Source of the DNA: Flemingiibacterium sp964430755
GTDB taxonomy: Bacteria; Bacillota; Clostridia; Oscillospirales; CAG-272
NCBI GenBank assembly: GCA_964430755.1
Contig: CAYSFT010000014.1
Span: 1-44,297 of the forward strand
DNA length: 44,297 nucleotides
Direction of reading: 5' to 3'
The translations under genes and the position numbers were made by a program. The notes under the pieces were generated by a model. The model did no database searches and had not been told where the DNA came from. It saw nothing but the letters and a program-made list of their open reading frames with translations. Below, in pieces: positions 1-7,602 of this stretch (position 1 is the stretch's first letter; every line of letters starts with the position of its first letter).

Positions 1-55
1 GTATGGCGGTAAATTTGAGTTTAGAGTGCCCTCATCAGTCGAGCGAAGCTCGACA
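1..55 (-). repeat. Terminal fragment of MITE-like element at the left window edge
   Basis: These 55 bases are the exact reverse complement of 44243-44297. They hold the element's terminal inverted repeat (CGGTAAATTTGAGTTTA, from position 7), the GCCCTCAT-type module and a GTCGAGCGAAGCTCGAC hairpin. After position 55 the sequence leaves the element and is acyl-CoA synthetase coding sequence. The copy is therefore either truncated here or joined to the gene by the assembler. The open reading frame of the gene continues through the repeat to base 1. Confidence 0.85.
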
Positions 56-2316
56 CGTCTGATCTTACCGGAGATGGTCTTCGGCAGCTCGTCAACGAAC
101 TCGACGATTCTCGGATATTTGTACGGTGCAGTATGAGTCTTGACGTAGTTCTGAACCTCTTTCTTCAGCTCGTCACTTCCCTCTTTGCCCTTTACAAGCA
201 CGATAGTCGCCTTAACGACCTGACCGCGGATCTCATCGGGCGCCGCAGTTACAGCACATTCGAGAACATACGGAAGCTCCATGATTACCGACTCAATCTC
301 GAACGGGCCGATGCGGTATCCGCTCGATTTGATAAGGTCATCGGTACGTCCGACATACCAATAGTAACCGTCTTCATCCATCCAAGCGGTGTCGCCTGTG
401 TGGTAGTAACCGTCGTGCCACGATTCTTTAGTCTTTTCATCATTATTATAGTAACCGAGATAAAGTCCGCAAGGCACGTGCTCGGCAGTACGGATACAGA
501 TCTCACCCGTTTCACCAACTGCGCAACGCTTTCCGTCGGGATCGAGGATCTGTACATCGTAAAGCGGACTCGGCTTACCCATTGAACCGGGTTTCGGCTC
601 CATTCCGACAAGGTTTGCAAGCGCAAGAGTGGTTTCAGTCTGACCGAAGCCCTCCATAATTGTGATACCCGTAGCCTTGATCCACTGCTGATATACCTCG
701 GGATTGAGGGCTTCACCGGCGGTGTTGGAATACTTCAAGCTCGAAAGATCAAAGCGCGAGAGGTCTTCTTTGATGAAGAAACGGTACATCGTAGGCGGTG
801 CACAGAATGTTGTGATGTTGTACTTTGCAAAAAGCGGAAGAATGTCATTAGCGTCAAACTTATTGAAGTCATAAGTGAAAACTGCCGCCTCACAGAGCCA
901 CTGACCGTAATATTTACCCCACAGTGCCTTACCCCAGCCGGTATCTGAGATGGTGAAATGGATTCCGTCGGGATCGACGTTGTGCCAATATTTTGCGGTG
1001 ATAAAGTGACCAAGCGCATATTTGCAGCTGTGTGTCGCGATTTTCGGATAACCGGTTGTACCCGAGGTGAAGAACATAAGTATCGGATCATCGCCGCACG
1101 CCGTGTCAGCAGTACGCTCGTAAACATCCGAATAATTTTCAAACTCTGCGAAATCGTACCAACCGTCAAGCTGCTTTGTCTCGTTCGCACTGCAAAGAAT
1201 CTTGGTTTTGAGCGTTTCGCATTTCGGAGCGGCAAGGTCTGCCTGATGTGCAACGTCACCGTCTGCGGTGCAGATAACCGCAGAAACGCCCGCCGCATTG
1301 AAGCGGTATTCAAAATCGTGCTCAACAAGCAGATTGGTTGCAGGAATGATGACAGCACCCATCTTGTGAAGCGCGGTTATTGTAACCCAGAACTGCCAGT
1401 GACGCTTGAGGACAACGAGCACACGGTCGCCCTTTTTGATGCCAAGCGACTCGAAATAGTTCGCTGCCTTCGCAGAAAGCTTTGCCATATCGCCAAAGGT
1501 GAAACGACGCTCTGCCTTGTCTGCGGAGAGGTGAAGCATCGCAAGCTTGTCGGGATTTTTCGCCGCAATTGCATCAACGCAGTCAAAACCGAAGTTGAAT
1601 TTGTCCTCGTTTTTGAATGTGATTGAATTGAGTACGCCCTTATTATCAAGCGTTGTTTCGATAAAGCTTTCCCAAACAGCACCGGTATTTTCAGCGGACA
1701 CAACAGTCGGTGCTTTTTCGAGTGTCGGTGCCTCATAATCGTATGCTTTACCCTCGGCATCAATTACAACCGCGAGGAATTTGCAGTCGCCATCATATGC
1801 AACCATACCGTGAGGCGTGCCGCTGTTATAATAGATGGAATCGCCTGCTGTCAGCACCTCAACGTGATCGTCGATCTGAACCTTGAGCTTACCCTCAAGG
1901 ATATAGTCAAATTCCTGTCCCTCGTGTGTACCGAGCTTGATCGGCTTGTTCTGTTCATCCTCGTGATATGCTGCAGTTACAACAAACGGCTCTGCAGTCT
2001 TGTTTTTGAATAACGGAGCAAGATTGTTATAGTTAAAGCCCTTACGTCTTACGATAGGCAGACCGTCACCTGCTTTTGCAACCGAGAATGATGACAGCGT
2101 GGGGCTTGAGCCCTTTAATATATCGGTTGCATCAACGCCAAAGGTCTGCGCACACTTATGAATAAAGGTGAAGCTGAAATCGGATTCGCCCGATTCAACA
2201 GCCATATATTCCTCTTCACTGACGTCGGTACGCTTTGCCATATCGGCAGTTGTGAGCCCCATGATCTCGCGCAGTGCAACAAGACGCTCGGCAATTTCTT
2301 TTAATCTGTTTTCCAT
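1..2316 (-). CDS. HTH-cupin-acyl-CoA synthetase (AMP-binding) chimera, 3' end missing
   Basis: The frame opens at ATG 2316 behind GGAGG (about 2325-2329) and stays open to base 1, giving 772 codons with no stop. Residues 1-65 look like an XRE-type helix-turn-helix and about 100-185 like a cupin barrel. From about 215 onward it is an adenylate-forming enzyme of the medium-chain acyl-/acetyl-CoA synthetase type, with P-loop FFTSGTTGYPK near 415-425 and the C-terminal KTISGKIRRVELR motif containing the catalytic lysine. The family activates a carboxylic acid to acyl-AMP and then acyl-CoA; the substrate cannot be read here, though MACS-type enzymes favour short, medium, branched or aryl acids. 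The HTH and cupin suggest self-regulation or small-molecule sensing (inference). It is the only gene behind the T-box leader. About the last 15 residues are encoded by repeat sequence and are unreliable. Confidence 0.85.
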   Translation of the reverse strand, partial: MENRLKEIAERLVALREIMGLTTADMAKRTDVSEEEYMAVESGESDFSFTFIHKCAQTFGVDATDILKGSSPTLSSFSVAKAGDGLPIVRRKGFNYNNLAPLFKNKTAEPFVVTAAYHEDEQNKPIKLGTHEGQEFDYILEGKLKVQIDDHVEVLTAGDSIYYNSGTPHGMVAYDGDCKFLAVVIDAEGKAYDYEAPTLEKAPTVVSAENTGAVWESFIETTLDNKGVLNSITFKNEDKFNFGFDCVDAIAAKNPDKLAMLHLSADKAERRFTFGDMAKLSAKAANYFESLGIKKGDRVLVVLKRHWQFWVTITALHKMGAVIIPATNLLVEHDFEYRFNAAGVSAVICTADGDVAHQADLAAPKCETLKTKILCSANETKQLDGWYDFAEFENYSDVYERTADTACGDDPILMFFTSGTTGYPKIATHSCKYALGHFITAKYWHNVDPDGIHFTISDTGWGKALWGKYYGQWLCEAAVFTYDFNKFDANDILPLFAKYNITTFCAPPTMYRFFIKEDLSRFDLSSLKYSNTAGEALNPEVYQQWIKATGITIMEGFGQTETTLALANLVGMEPKPGSMGKPSPLYDVQILDPDGKRCAVGETGEICIRTAEHVPCGLYLGYYNNDEKTKESWHDGYYHTGDTAWMDEDGYYWYVGRTDDLIKSSGYRIGPFEIESVIMELPYVLECAVTAAPDEIRGQVVKATIVLVKGKEGSDELKKEVQNYVKTHTAPYKYPRIVEFVDELPKTISGKIRRVELRSTDEGTLNSNLPPY

Positions 2317-2385
2317 GATAAAATCCTCCAAAATATTGAAATAATAATTTAAGAAGGCTTCGACTCGGCGGCAATTTGAACGAAA

Positions 2386-2672
2386 AAACAAAAAACGCCT
2401 CAAAGCGGGACAATCCCTTAACTTTGAGACGGAATCTTTTAGTTATTCCGCGGTACCACTCAAATTGCGTAATTTACGCCTCTTTGCGGACTCTGTCAAG
2501 CCCTTTGCCTTTACGCAGCGTCACGTGGAAGTCTACTTGCGAAAAAAATCACGTTCGGTTCCAAGCTCGGAAGCGATTGGTCGTATGATAAATGCAACAT
2601 CGGCTCGCACCATCCGCCGACTCTCTGAAGAAACATGTATCTGACCGTCTTCGTCACAGCCTTTTGTTTACG
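2386..2672 (-). ncRNA. T-box riboswitch leader
   Basis: Read on the minus strand, the leader has a Stem I with the apical GGATGGTGCGAGCC-type sequence, the T-box core TGGTACCGCGG (complement of 2448-2458), and an intrinsic terminator with CTCAAAG/CTTTGAG arms (2399-2405 and 2422-2428) running into a T tract (2382-2395). The TGGT bulge would pair with a tRNA ending in ACCA. The specifier loop seems to lie between GGT and ACC arms near 2580-2610. UAC (complement of 2583-2585, Tyr) followed by a purine fits best, but AUC (Ile) two bases upstream cannot be excluded. The downstream gene is an acyl-CoA synthetase chimera rather than an aminoacyl-tRNA synthetase or amino-acid biosynthesis gene, which is unusual. 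Confidence 0.9.
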
Positions 2673-2678
2673 TTTAGT

Positions 2679-2707
2679 ATTATAACACACTAAAGTGAAG
2701 TTGTCAA
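2679..2707 (-). promoter_or_regulatory. Near-consensus sigma-A promoter for the T-box transcript
   Basis: On the minus strand TTGACA (2707-2702) and TATAAT (2684-2679) are separated by 17 bases, with TG one base upstream of the -10. Transcription would start near 2672, directly at the T-box leader. Confidence 0.85.
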
Positions 2708-2759
2708 GAGGTTTTTTCATGTATATTTTTATATACAGCTATTCCGAATTGTATATAAC

Positions 2760-2788
2760 TTGACATTATCCCAAAATTAGTGTATCAT
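2760..2788 (+). promoter_or_regulatory. Sigma-A promoter of the flavin reductase gene
   Basis: TTGACA (2760-2765) and TATCAT (2783-2788) are 17 bases apart. They lie about 30 bases upstream of the ATG at 2820 and back-to-back with the T-box promoter. Confidence 0.75.
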
Positions 2789-2819
2789 ATTAATATATAA
2801 TTCGAAACGGAGAATACAC

Positions 2820-3467
2820 ATGAGTGAAAACACAAAAATCAAATGGAAAGGCGGCACACTGTTAGCGCCTCTCCCTGCCGTCATGGTCAGCTGCGGCACA
2901 ATGGAAAAGCCAAATATCATAACAATCGGCTGGACCGGTATCATCAATTCCGATCCCGCGAAAACATACGTCTCCATCCGTCCGTCACGCTATTCTTACG
3001 ATATTATCAAGGAAACCAAAAAATTCGTCATCAACTTAACCACCGAGGATTTGGCACGTGCAACCGATTATTGCGGTGTACGCTCGGGACGTGACGAGGA
3101 TAAATTCGCAAAATGCAAGCTAACCGCAGTACCGGGGCACGAGCTTGACGACACGCCCGTTATAGCTGAAAGTCCGATTAGCCTTGAATGCCGCGTGACC
3201 GATATCGTGCCGCTCGGTACGCATGATATGTTTGTTGCAGACATAGTTGCGGTTGATGTCTCTCCGACACTCGTTGACGAAAAGGGCGCACTGCATCTTG
3301 AGCGTGCCAAGCTGATTGCATATTCACACGGCGACTATTTTGCGCTCGGCAGAAAGCTCGGTGACTTCGGATATTCTGTTCGCAAAAAGAGCACAATAAA
3401 ACGCCGTGCGGCACAAAAAAACGCACGGAACAGCAAAAACCGTCCCGCATCAAAGAAAAAGCATTAA
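2820..3467 (+). CDS. Flavin reductase / flavoredoxin-like FMN-binding protein
   Basis: This 215-residue protein resembles the flavin reductase-like split-barrel family. It has an early PAVMVSCG strand, the NIITIGWTGIINSDPAKTYVSI segment typical of the FMN-binding core, SYDIIKETKKFVIN, and the late FGYSV motif. Such proteins bind FMN and reduce it or pass electrons to a partner; the physiological substrate is not predictable. The C-terminus (from about 188) is a lysine/arginine/asparagine-rich tail without family resemblance. ATG 2820 has GGAG at 2810-2813 and its own promoter. The gene is monocistronic and its stop overlaps the stop of the convergent trmO by four bases, so no terminator fits between the two. 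Confidence 0.85.
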   Translation: MSENTKIKWKGGTLLAPLPAVMVSCGTMEKPNIITIGWTGIINSDPAKTYVSIRPSRYSYDIIKETKKFVINLTTEDLARATDYCGVRSGRDEDKFAKCKLTAVPGHELDDTPVIAESPISLECRVTDIVPLGTHDMFVADIVAVDVSPTLVDEKGALHLERAKLIAYSHGDYFALGRKLGDFGYSVRKKSTIKRRAAQKNARNSKNRPASKKKH

Positions 3468-4138
3468 TATTTTTCGACGGAAACCACCGTCAGAACTCCG
3501 CCGTGAACGGTGAATTTGATCTCAAATCCGGCAAACCCGAAGCCGAAAACACGGTCACTGTCCTTTGCTCTGACGGCAGGTCTCGGATCCTCGGCAAGAA
3601 GTAAAGCAGCCGCCTCACGTTTATCCTCGGGCAGCTTTTCAAGCAGTTCATCCGGGAAATCGACCGTCAGCCTTGCGCCGAAAACCTCTTTGGCAAAGCC
3701 GCCCGATGCCTCCGTGTGTGCATCCGCATACGGAAGATAGGGTTTGATATCGTAAATCGGCGTACCGTCCATCATGTCGGCACCACTGACAACGAGCACA
3801 CATCCCTCATTTGCCGTTTTTTCAAGGCGAACAAGCTTTACGCAGGAAAGCCCGATTGGATTCGGCCGAAACGGTGAACGAGTGGCAAAAACGCCGACAC
3901 GTGTGTTTCCTCCGAGTCTCGGCGGACGTACAGTTGGCGACCAATCCTCGCGTATCGACTCGGAGAACTCCCAGATAAGCCACAAATGCGACCACTGCTC
4001 AATTCCGCGAAGAGCCTCGGGAGAACGGAATTCCGGCTCGAACACTATTCTCGATTCAAGCATCGAAAGTATCCCGCTCTGACGCGGTATTCCGAATTTA
4101 TCGGGAAAATCCGTATGTATTTTCGCTATAATTTTCAT
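3464..4138 (-). CDS. trmO: tRNA (N6-threonylcarbamoyladenosine37-N6)-methyltransferase TrmO
   Basis: The product (224 residues from ATG 4138) matches the TrmO/TsaA (UPF0066) family, which methylates t6A at position 37 of certain tRNAs using S-adenosylmethionine. Recognisable blocks are FGIPRQSG near the N-terminus, the WSHLWLIWEF segment, and the highly conserved GVFATRSPFRPNPIGLS core, followed by SGADMMDGTPIYDIKPYLPY. The length is usual for the family. An upstream in-frame ATG would add 11 unrelated residues; ATG 4138 starts exactly where family similarity starts (MKIIAKIHTDF). It lies downstream of the HAD phosphatase gene and may be the last cistron of the aro operon. It converges on the flavin reductase gene with overlapping stop codons. 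Confidence 0.92.
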   Translation of the reverse strand: MKIIAKIHTDFPDKFGIPRQSGILSMLESRIVFEPEFRSPEALRGIEQWSHLWLIWEFSESIREDWSPTVRPPRLGGNTRVGVFATRSPFRPNPIGLSCVKLVRLEKTANEGCVLVVSGADMMDGTPIYDIKPYLPYADAHTEASGGFAKEVFGARLTVDFPDELLEKLPEDKREAAALLLAEDPRPAVRAKDSDRVFGFGFAGFEIKFTVHGGVLTVVSVEKY

Positions 4139-4162
4139 AGGGGAAAAACTCCAATCGAAACA

Positions 4163-4190
4163 GCTTGCCACATAAACGGCAGGCTTTTTT
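4163..4190 (+). terminator. Plus-strand intrinsic terminator in the trmO/HAD gap
   Basis: GCTTGCC (4163-4169) pairs with GGCAGGC (4178-4184, one G-U) and is followed by six T (4185-4190) on the plus strand. No plus-strand gene ends nearby except the flavin reductase gene about 700 bases upstream. In the minus direction the same hairpin has no clear U tract. Confidence 0.6.
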
Positions 4191-5007
4191 ATATCAACGA
4201 AAGACGAACAAACGCATTATAAACGCCGTCCTCATCAATGGCATCGGTCACAATATCCGCCGCAGCCTTGATCTCGTCCGTCGCATTACCCATCGCAACA
4301 CCGATTCCTGCCGCACGTATTATCGTTATATCATTACCGGCATCGCCTATCGCAACAGTGTCACGAACGTCTGCGCCGACATGACGAATAAGCTCATGCA
4401 TTCCGTGCGCTTTATTCACGTCGGCAAGGTTGACCTCACCGCAGGTGGACGGCATATCCTTGAAGCTGAACGGATCTATATTATAGGAGTCACCGAGCAG
4501 CGCACGCATCTCATCAAGCGTGAATTTCGAATCATAGTAAATGACCTTTTCAACATTGTCGAGCGAATTCATATCGGCAATCTCAACGTCCCCCATAAGC
4601 GATGCAACCGACTCCTTGGATACATCCGCACGTCCGAAAACATCATAGATTCCCTTGAGGTTGCCCTCATCCGAAACAAGATGTGTCCTCAGCTGGCGGC
4701 AGGAATATGCACCGGCGCGCTCAAAGCATTCTGAAAGATAATCAAGATCAGCGCGTGAAAAATATTTTGAATATATACATTCGCCGCCGTAGTCGACAAT
4801 CGCACCGGACGATGAAATAATCCCATCAAACGGGATCATCTCAAGTAACCACGGATATATCTGACCGACAAAACGTCCCGTTGAGAGGATCAGCTTGTGA
4901 CCGTTCTTCTGTGCCGCGCGAAGTGCCGTCTCGCAGGATCTCGGCATCGTGCAGTTAAAATCAACCAGTGTGCCGTCTATATCAAGAAAAATATACTTTG
5001 TGCTCAA
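4189..5007 (-). CDS. Cof-type HAD-IIB family hydrolase
   Basis: This is a haloacid-dehalogenase superfamily phosphatase of the Cof/HAD-IIB type. It shows motif I FLDIDGTLVD near the N-terminus, motif II LSTGR, a C2-type cap in the middle, and motif IV IGDAGNDITIIRAAGIGVAMGNA followed by the usual AADIVTDAIDEDGV. Family members dephosphorylate small sugar phosphates, FMN or cofactor intermediates in the cytoplasm; the substrate here is unknown. The frame extends up to an ATG at 5091, but that would add 28 residues unlike the family. A TTG at 5007-5005, overlapping the aroQ stop as TTGA, places motif I at the normal position, so it is preferred (272 residues). Translational coupling to aroQ is likely. 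Confidence 0.85.
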   Translation of the reverse strand: MSTKYIFLDIDGTLVDFNCTMPRSCETALRAAQKNGHKLILSTGRFVGQIYPWLLEMIPFDGIISSSGAIVDYGGECIYSKYFSRADLDYLSECFERAGAYSCRQLRTHLVSDEGNLKGIYDVFGRADVSKESVASLMGDVEIADMNSLDNVEKVIYYDSKFTLDEMRALLGDSYNIDPFSFKDMPSTCGEVNLADVNKAHGMHELIRHVGADVRDTVAIGDAGNDITIIRAAGIGVAMGNATDEIKAAADIVTDAIDEDGVYNAFVRLSLI

Positions 5008-5456
5008 TTTTTTGTGTTCACCGCATTGATCGCCGCATGGAGACCTAAAATGTAACTGTACCAGCCGAAGCCGCAGATCTGACCTGCACAAACGGGCGTG
5101 ATTACCGATTCATGACGGAACGCCTCGCGCGCATGAATATTCGACATATGCACTTCAACAACGGGAAGCTTTATCGCCGAAATGGCATCACGTATCGCAT
5201 AGGAATAATGTGTATACGCGCCCGCGTTGATTATGACAGCGTCAATACCGCCGTTCGCATTTGCACGTGACGCATGGAGACGGTCAATTATCGCGCCCTC
5301 GTGATTCGACTGGTAAAACTCAACCGAAACACCAAGCTCCCCTGCCGCCGCCTCAATTCGCGAATTGATAACATCAAGTGTGTCTGCACCGTAGTGACCG
5401 ACCTCACGCTCACCTGTAAGATTAAGATTCGGACCGTTTATAATAAGAATTTTCAT
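5004..5456 (-). CDS. aroQ: Type II 3-dehydroquinate dehydratase
   Basis: This 150-residue protein is a type II dehydroquinase, the shikimate-pathway enzyme that dehydrates 3-dehydroquinate to 3-dehydroshikimate. It carries the family signatures NGPNLNLTGEREVGHYG at the N-terminus (including the active-site tyrosine in HYG), FYQSNHEGAIIDRLH, INAGAYTHYSYAIRDAI, and EVHMSNIHAREAFRHES with the conserved histidine. The ATG at 5456 overlaps the stop of the upstream TIM-barrel gene (ATGA), so the two are coupled. The product feeds the neighbouring AroE. Confidence 0.95.
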   Translation of the reverse strand: MKILIINGPNLNLTGEREVGHYGADTLDVINSRIEAAAGELGVSVEFYQSNHEGAIIDRLHASRANANGGIDAVIINAGAYTHYSYAIRDAISAIKLPVVEVHMSNIHAREAFRHESVITPVCAGQICGFGWYSYILGLHAAINAVNTKN

Positions 5457-6352
5457 ATTTCCGCTTTCCTTTCGAGATAATATTTCTTCATCGCCGCCGC
5501 ATCCTCGGTCTGCGTTCCGGCAGATTCGCTTATGATACGCGGTGAAAGATTTTCTTTGATTATAGCCTCCATCAAAGGCTCAAACGGCGGCTCAAAGCCC
5601 TCGTCCATAAAACGAACGTGACGCTTCTCGCCCTGCTTTGTATATTCGATTTTCGAGAAATGACAATGCATCGTGCGTGCATATTCATCACCAAGTTGTG
5701 TACCAACCTTATCGAACACCGCACGGTAATCGTCAACGCTTATAAAAACGCCGCCTGTCGGAGTTTCCCCGATATCATCAAAGACACCGCTTAAAGAGCG
5801 ACCGCGGCAGTTGAGATGCCCGAAATCGACGACGGGATAAAGCCGCTTGTCAAGCTTACAAAGCGTCAACACCTCATCGAGCGTACCGAGCTGATTGAGC
5901 TTACCCATGGTTTCAAGTCCGATTCGGATATTAGTGTCACCTACATCCTCAAGAAGCTTATAAAGCGTATCCGAAGCGTATTCCATCGCTTCTGCGCGAG
6001 TGATTTTACCGGCACTTCCCGTATGCACAACAACAGTGTCCGCACCGAGGCATTCCGCCGCCCAAAGGCTTTTTTTGATGTAACTGATACTGTTGAGTCG
6101 CTTTTCAAGCTCAACGCTCGAGAGCGAAATAAAATACGGTGCATGAAGCGACATCAGTATTCCATGTTTTTTTGCTTCCTCGGCAACCTTGCGTAGCGAT
6201 GCTTCGCCTGCCGTGATACCGTGTCCGCACTGATATTCATAAGCGTCAACGCCCTTTTCGGCAAGCCATCCCGGAGCCTCATGCGTATGCTTTTTTCCTT
6301 CTTCAAAGAAGCTTTCCGAGCTTCCGGCAACGCCAAACTTTGCATCTGACAT
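5453..6352 (-). CDS. Endonuclease IV-like TIM-barrel protein
   Basis: The 299-residue product belongs to the AP endonuclease family 2 / endonuclease IV superfamily. The metal-ligand pattern of E. coli Nfo is largely visible: H70 (LHAPY), H110 (VVHTGS), E147 (GLETMG), D176 and H179 (VDFGHLN), H231 (CHFSK), H245 and E276 (ISESAG). The Nfo D-R-H motif reads K243-R244-H245, so one zinc ligand appears replaced. Classical Nfo cleaves DNA 5' of abasic sites; with this change the activity is uncertain and a sugar-type substrate is possible. ATG 6352 is chosen over the GTG three codons upstream because GAGGTG sits six bases before it. The gene lies between aroE and aroQ and overlaps aroQ by four bases. 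Confidence 0.8.
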   Translation of the reverse strand: MSDAKFGVAGSSESFFEEGKKHTHEAPGWLAEKGVDAYEYQCGHGITAGEASLRKVAEEAKKHGILMSLHAPYFISLSSVELEKRLNSISYIKKSLWAAECLGADTVVVHTGSAGKITRAEAMEYASDTLYKLLEDVGDTNIRIGLETMGKLNQLGTLDEVLTLCKLDKRLYPVVDFGHLNCRGRSLSGVFDDIGETPTGGVFISVDDYRAVFDKVGTQLGDEYARTMHCHFSKIEYTKQGEKRHVRFMDEGFEPPFEPLMEAIIKENLSPRIISESAGTQTEDAAAMKKYYLERKAEI

Positions 6353-6362
6353 AATAATCACC

Positions 6363-7223
6363 TCATTTTATAATATCGAAGGCTCTCTTGCAGGCGTCCT
6401 CATCGGGTAATACACCCGACCACTTCTCAAATGCGACAGCTCCCTGATAAACGAGCATCCAAAGTCCGCTCACAGCAGAAAGTCCACGCTCTGCCGCACG
6501 TTTAAGAAGCTTCGTTTCAAGCGGATTGTAAACCGCATCAATAACCATCGTACCCCCACGCATCTCATCAATAAACGAAAGCGATGCAAATTCAGGCTTA
6601 CCGCTCATTCCGAGTGCCGTACAGTTTATGAGAATGTCACATTCCCTCGCCGCACGGCAAAGAGCAGTCTCATTTCCAAGCTCGAGACACTCACATTCGG
6701 TCTCAAGCATATCACGAAGCGCAAATGCGGCATCGAGCGTGCGGTTGAGAATAGTCAGATTCGCGCCTGCATTTTTGAGCGAAAGCGCCACCGAACGAGC
6801 CGCACCTCCTGCGCCGAGAAGCGTTACGCGTTTGCCTTTAACACAGTCCGTATACGGTTTATCAACCTCACCGTATCCGCGACGAACAGTCAGAAGTATA
6901 CCAACTCCGTCAGTCGTGTCTGCATAAAGCTTGCCATCCCTTATCGAAACGGTGTTTGCAGACCAGAGCGTTTTTGCTTCGTCCTCGATGTAATCTGCCA
7001 TGTGTGCCATATCGGTCTTTAACGGCATAGTACAGTTGAATCCGTCATAGCCCTCTGCCATGAGTCTGCGGACGGTTTCTTCAAGAGTGTCACAGGTTGT
7101 CTCAATGCGTTCATACGAAAAATCCGCAATACCGCAATCGCGTGCGAAGGAATTTTGCAGCTGTGGTGAACGGCTGTGTGCAATCGGTGAGCCAAGCACC
7201 GCAAGCCTCAGTTTATTTACCAT
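6363..7223 (-). CDS. aroE: Shikimate dehydrogenase
   Basis: The product (286 residues) reduces 3-dehydroshikimate to shikimate with NADPH. Visible marks are LAVLGSPIAHSRSPQLQN at the N-terminus (substrate-binding serines), NCTMPLKTDMA with the catalytic lysine, the Rossmann loop LLGAGGAARSVALSL, the NRT cofactor-specificity motif, and NCTALGMSG. ATG 7223 has GGGAG nine bases upstream and starts the conserved NKLRLAVLG strand; the frame extends seven codons further without family similarity. It overlaps the preceding small gene by 11 bases. The yqeG-aroE linkage recalls the B. subtilis yqeG-yqeH-aroE region. Confidence 0.93.
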   Translation of the reverse strand: MVNKLRLAVLGSPIAHSRSPQLQNSFARDCGIADFSYERIETTCDTLEETVRRLMAEGYDGFNCTMPLKTDMAHMADYIEDEAKTLWSANTVSIRDGKLYADTTDGVGILLTVRRGYGEVDKPYTDCVKGKRVTLLGAGGAARSVALSLKNAGANLTILNRTLDAAFALRDMLETECECLELGNETALCRAARECDILINCTALGMSGKPEFASLSFIDEMRGGTMVIDAVYNPLETKLLKRAAERGLSAVSGLWMLVYQGAVAFEKWSGVLPDEDACKRAFDIIK

Positions 7224-7602
7224 TTTTATCAACTCCCGGTACACTCGGCGGCTTCTTTGCCACGAGCTTTATTTTATAGAAATTCATCATATCTGCAATA
7301 CCCTGCCCGATTTCCTGGGCGGAAAAATCAGCATCCTCAAGCTCTTTTTCATCGAGCATCGAGAGATTTGCATAAAAATCAAGCGCAATAGCCATCATAA
7401 CGGGCTTTTTGCGGTCAAACGAATCAAAAAGAAGATTTTCCGCCGTGTTTATTTTTCTCTCTTTTGTGAGCGAGCGAACACGCGAAAGTATAATGCCTTC
7501 AGGGCTCAGCGCAGGTATCGCTCCGTCGGGAATTATCGGAGAATCCTTGCGAAACATCATCGCCGCAAGCATTTTTGTAAGATTATAAAATTTCGTCATC
7601 AT
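7213..7602 (-). CDS. Small conserved-looking protein, tentatively DUF6483-like
   Basis: This 129-residue soluble protein starts at ATG 7602, overlapping the yqeG stop as ATGA behind AAGGGA. It has no signal peptide or long membrane segment. The N-terminal hydrophobic helix (about residues 3-17), the middle KINTAENLLFDSFD and the ALDFYANLSMLDEKELEDADFSAQEI region resemble what I recall of the Clostridia-specific DUF6483 family, but this is from memory. No function can be given. Position inside the aro operon, with overlaps on both sides, shows it is really translated and coupled to YqeG and AroE. Confidence 0.7.
   Translation of the reverse strand: MMTKFYNLTKMLAAMMFRKDSPIIPDGAIPALSPEGIILSRVRSLTKERKINTAENLLFDSFDRKKPVMMAIALDFYANLSMLDEKELEDADFSAQEIGQGIADMMNFYKIKLVAKKPPSVPGVDKNGK

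Noticed and set aside
285..1763. Several mid-length frames on both strands in 133-1763
   Set aside because: They are out-of-frame shadows of the single long acyl-CoA synthetase frame that is open from 2316 to base 1.
2216..2720. Short frames across the leader at 2216-2720
   Set aside because: The region is fully explained by a promoter and T-box RNA; the frames have no ribosome sites and recode the leader stems.
5008..5091. N-terminal extension of the HAD phosphatase to the ATG at 5091
   Set aside because: It would recode the end of aroQ and add 28 residues unlike the family; the TTG at 5007 puts motif I at its usual place.
5453..6352. 3-dehydroshikimate dehydratase (AsbF-like) assignment for the TIM barrel in the aro operon
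   Set aside because: The context is tempting, but the ligand pattern follows endonuclease IV far more closely; kept as endonuclease IV-like with unknown substrate.
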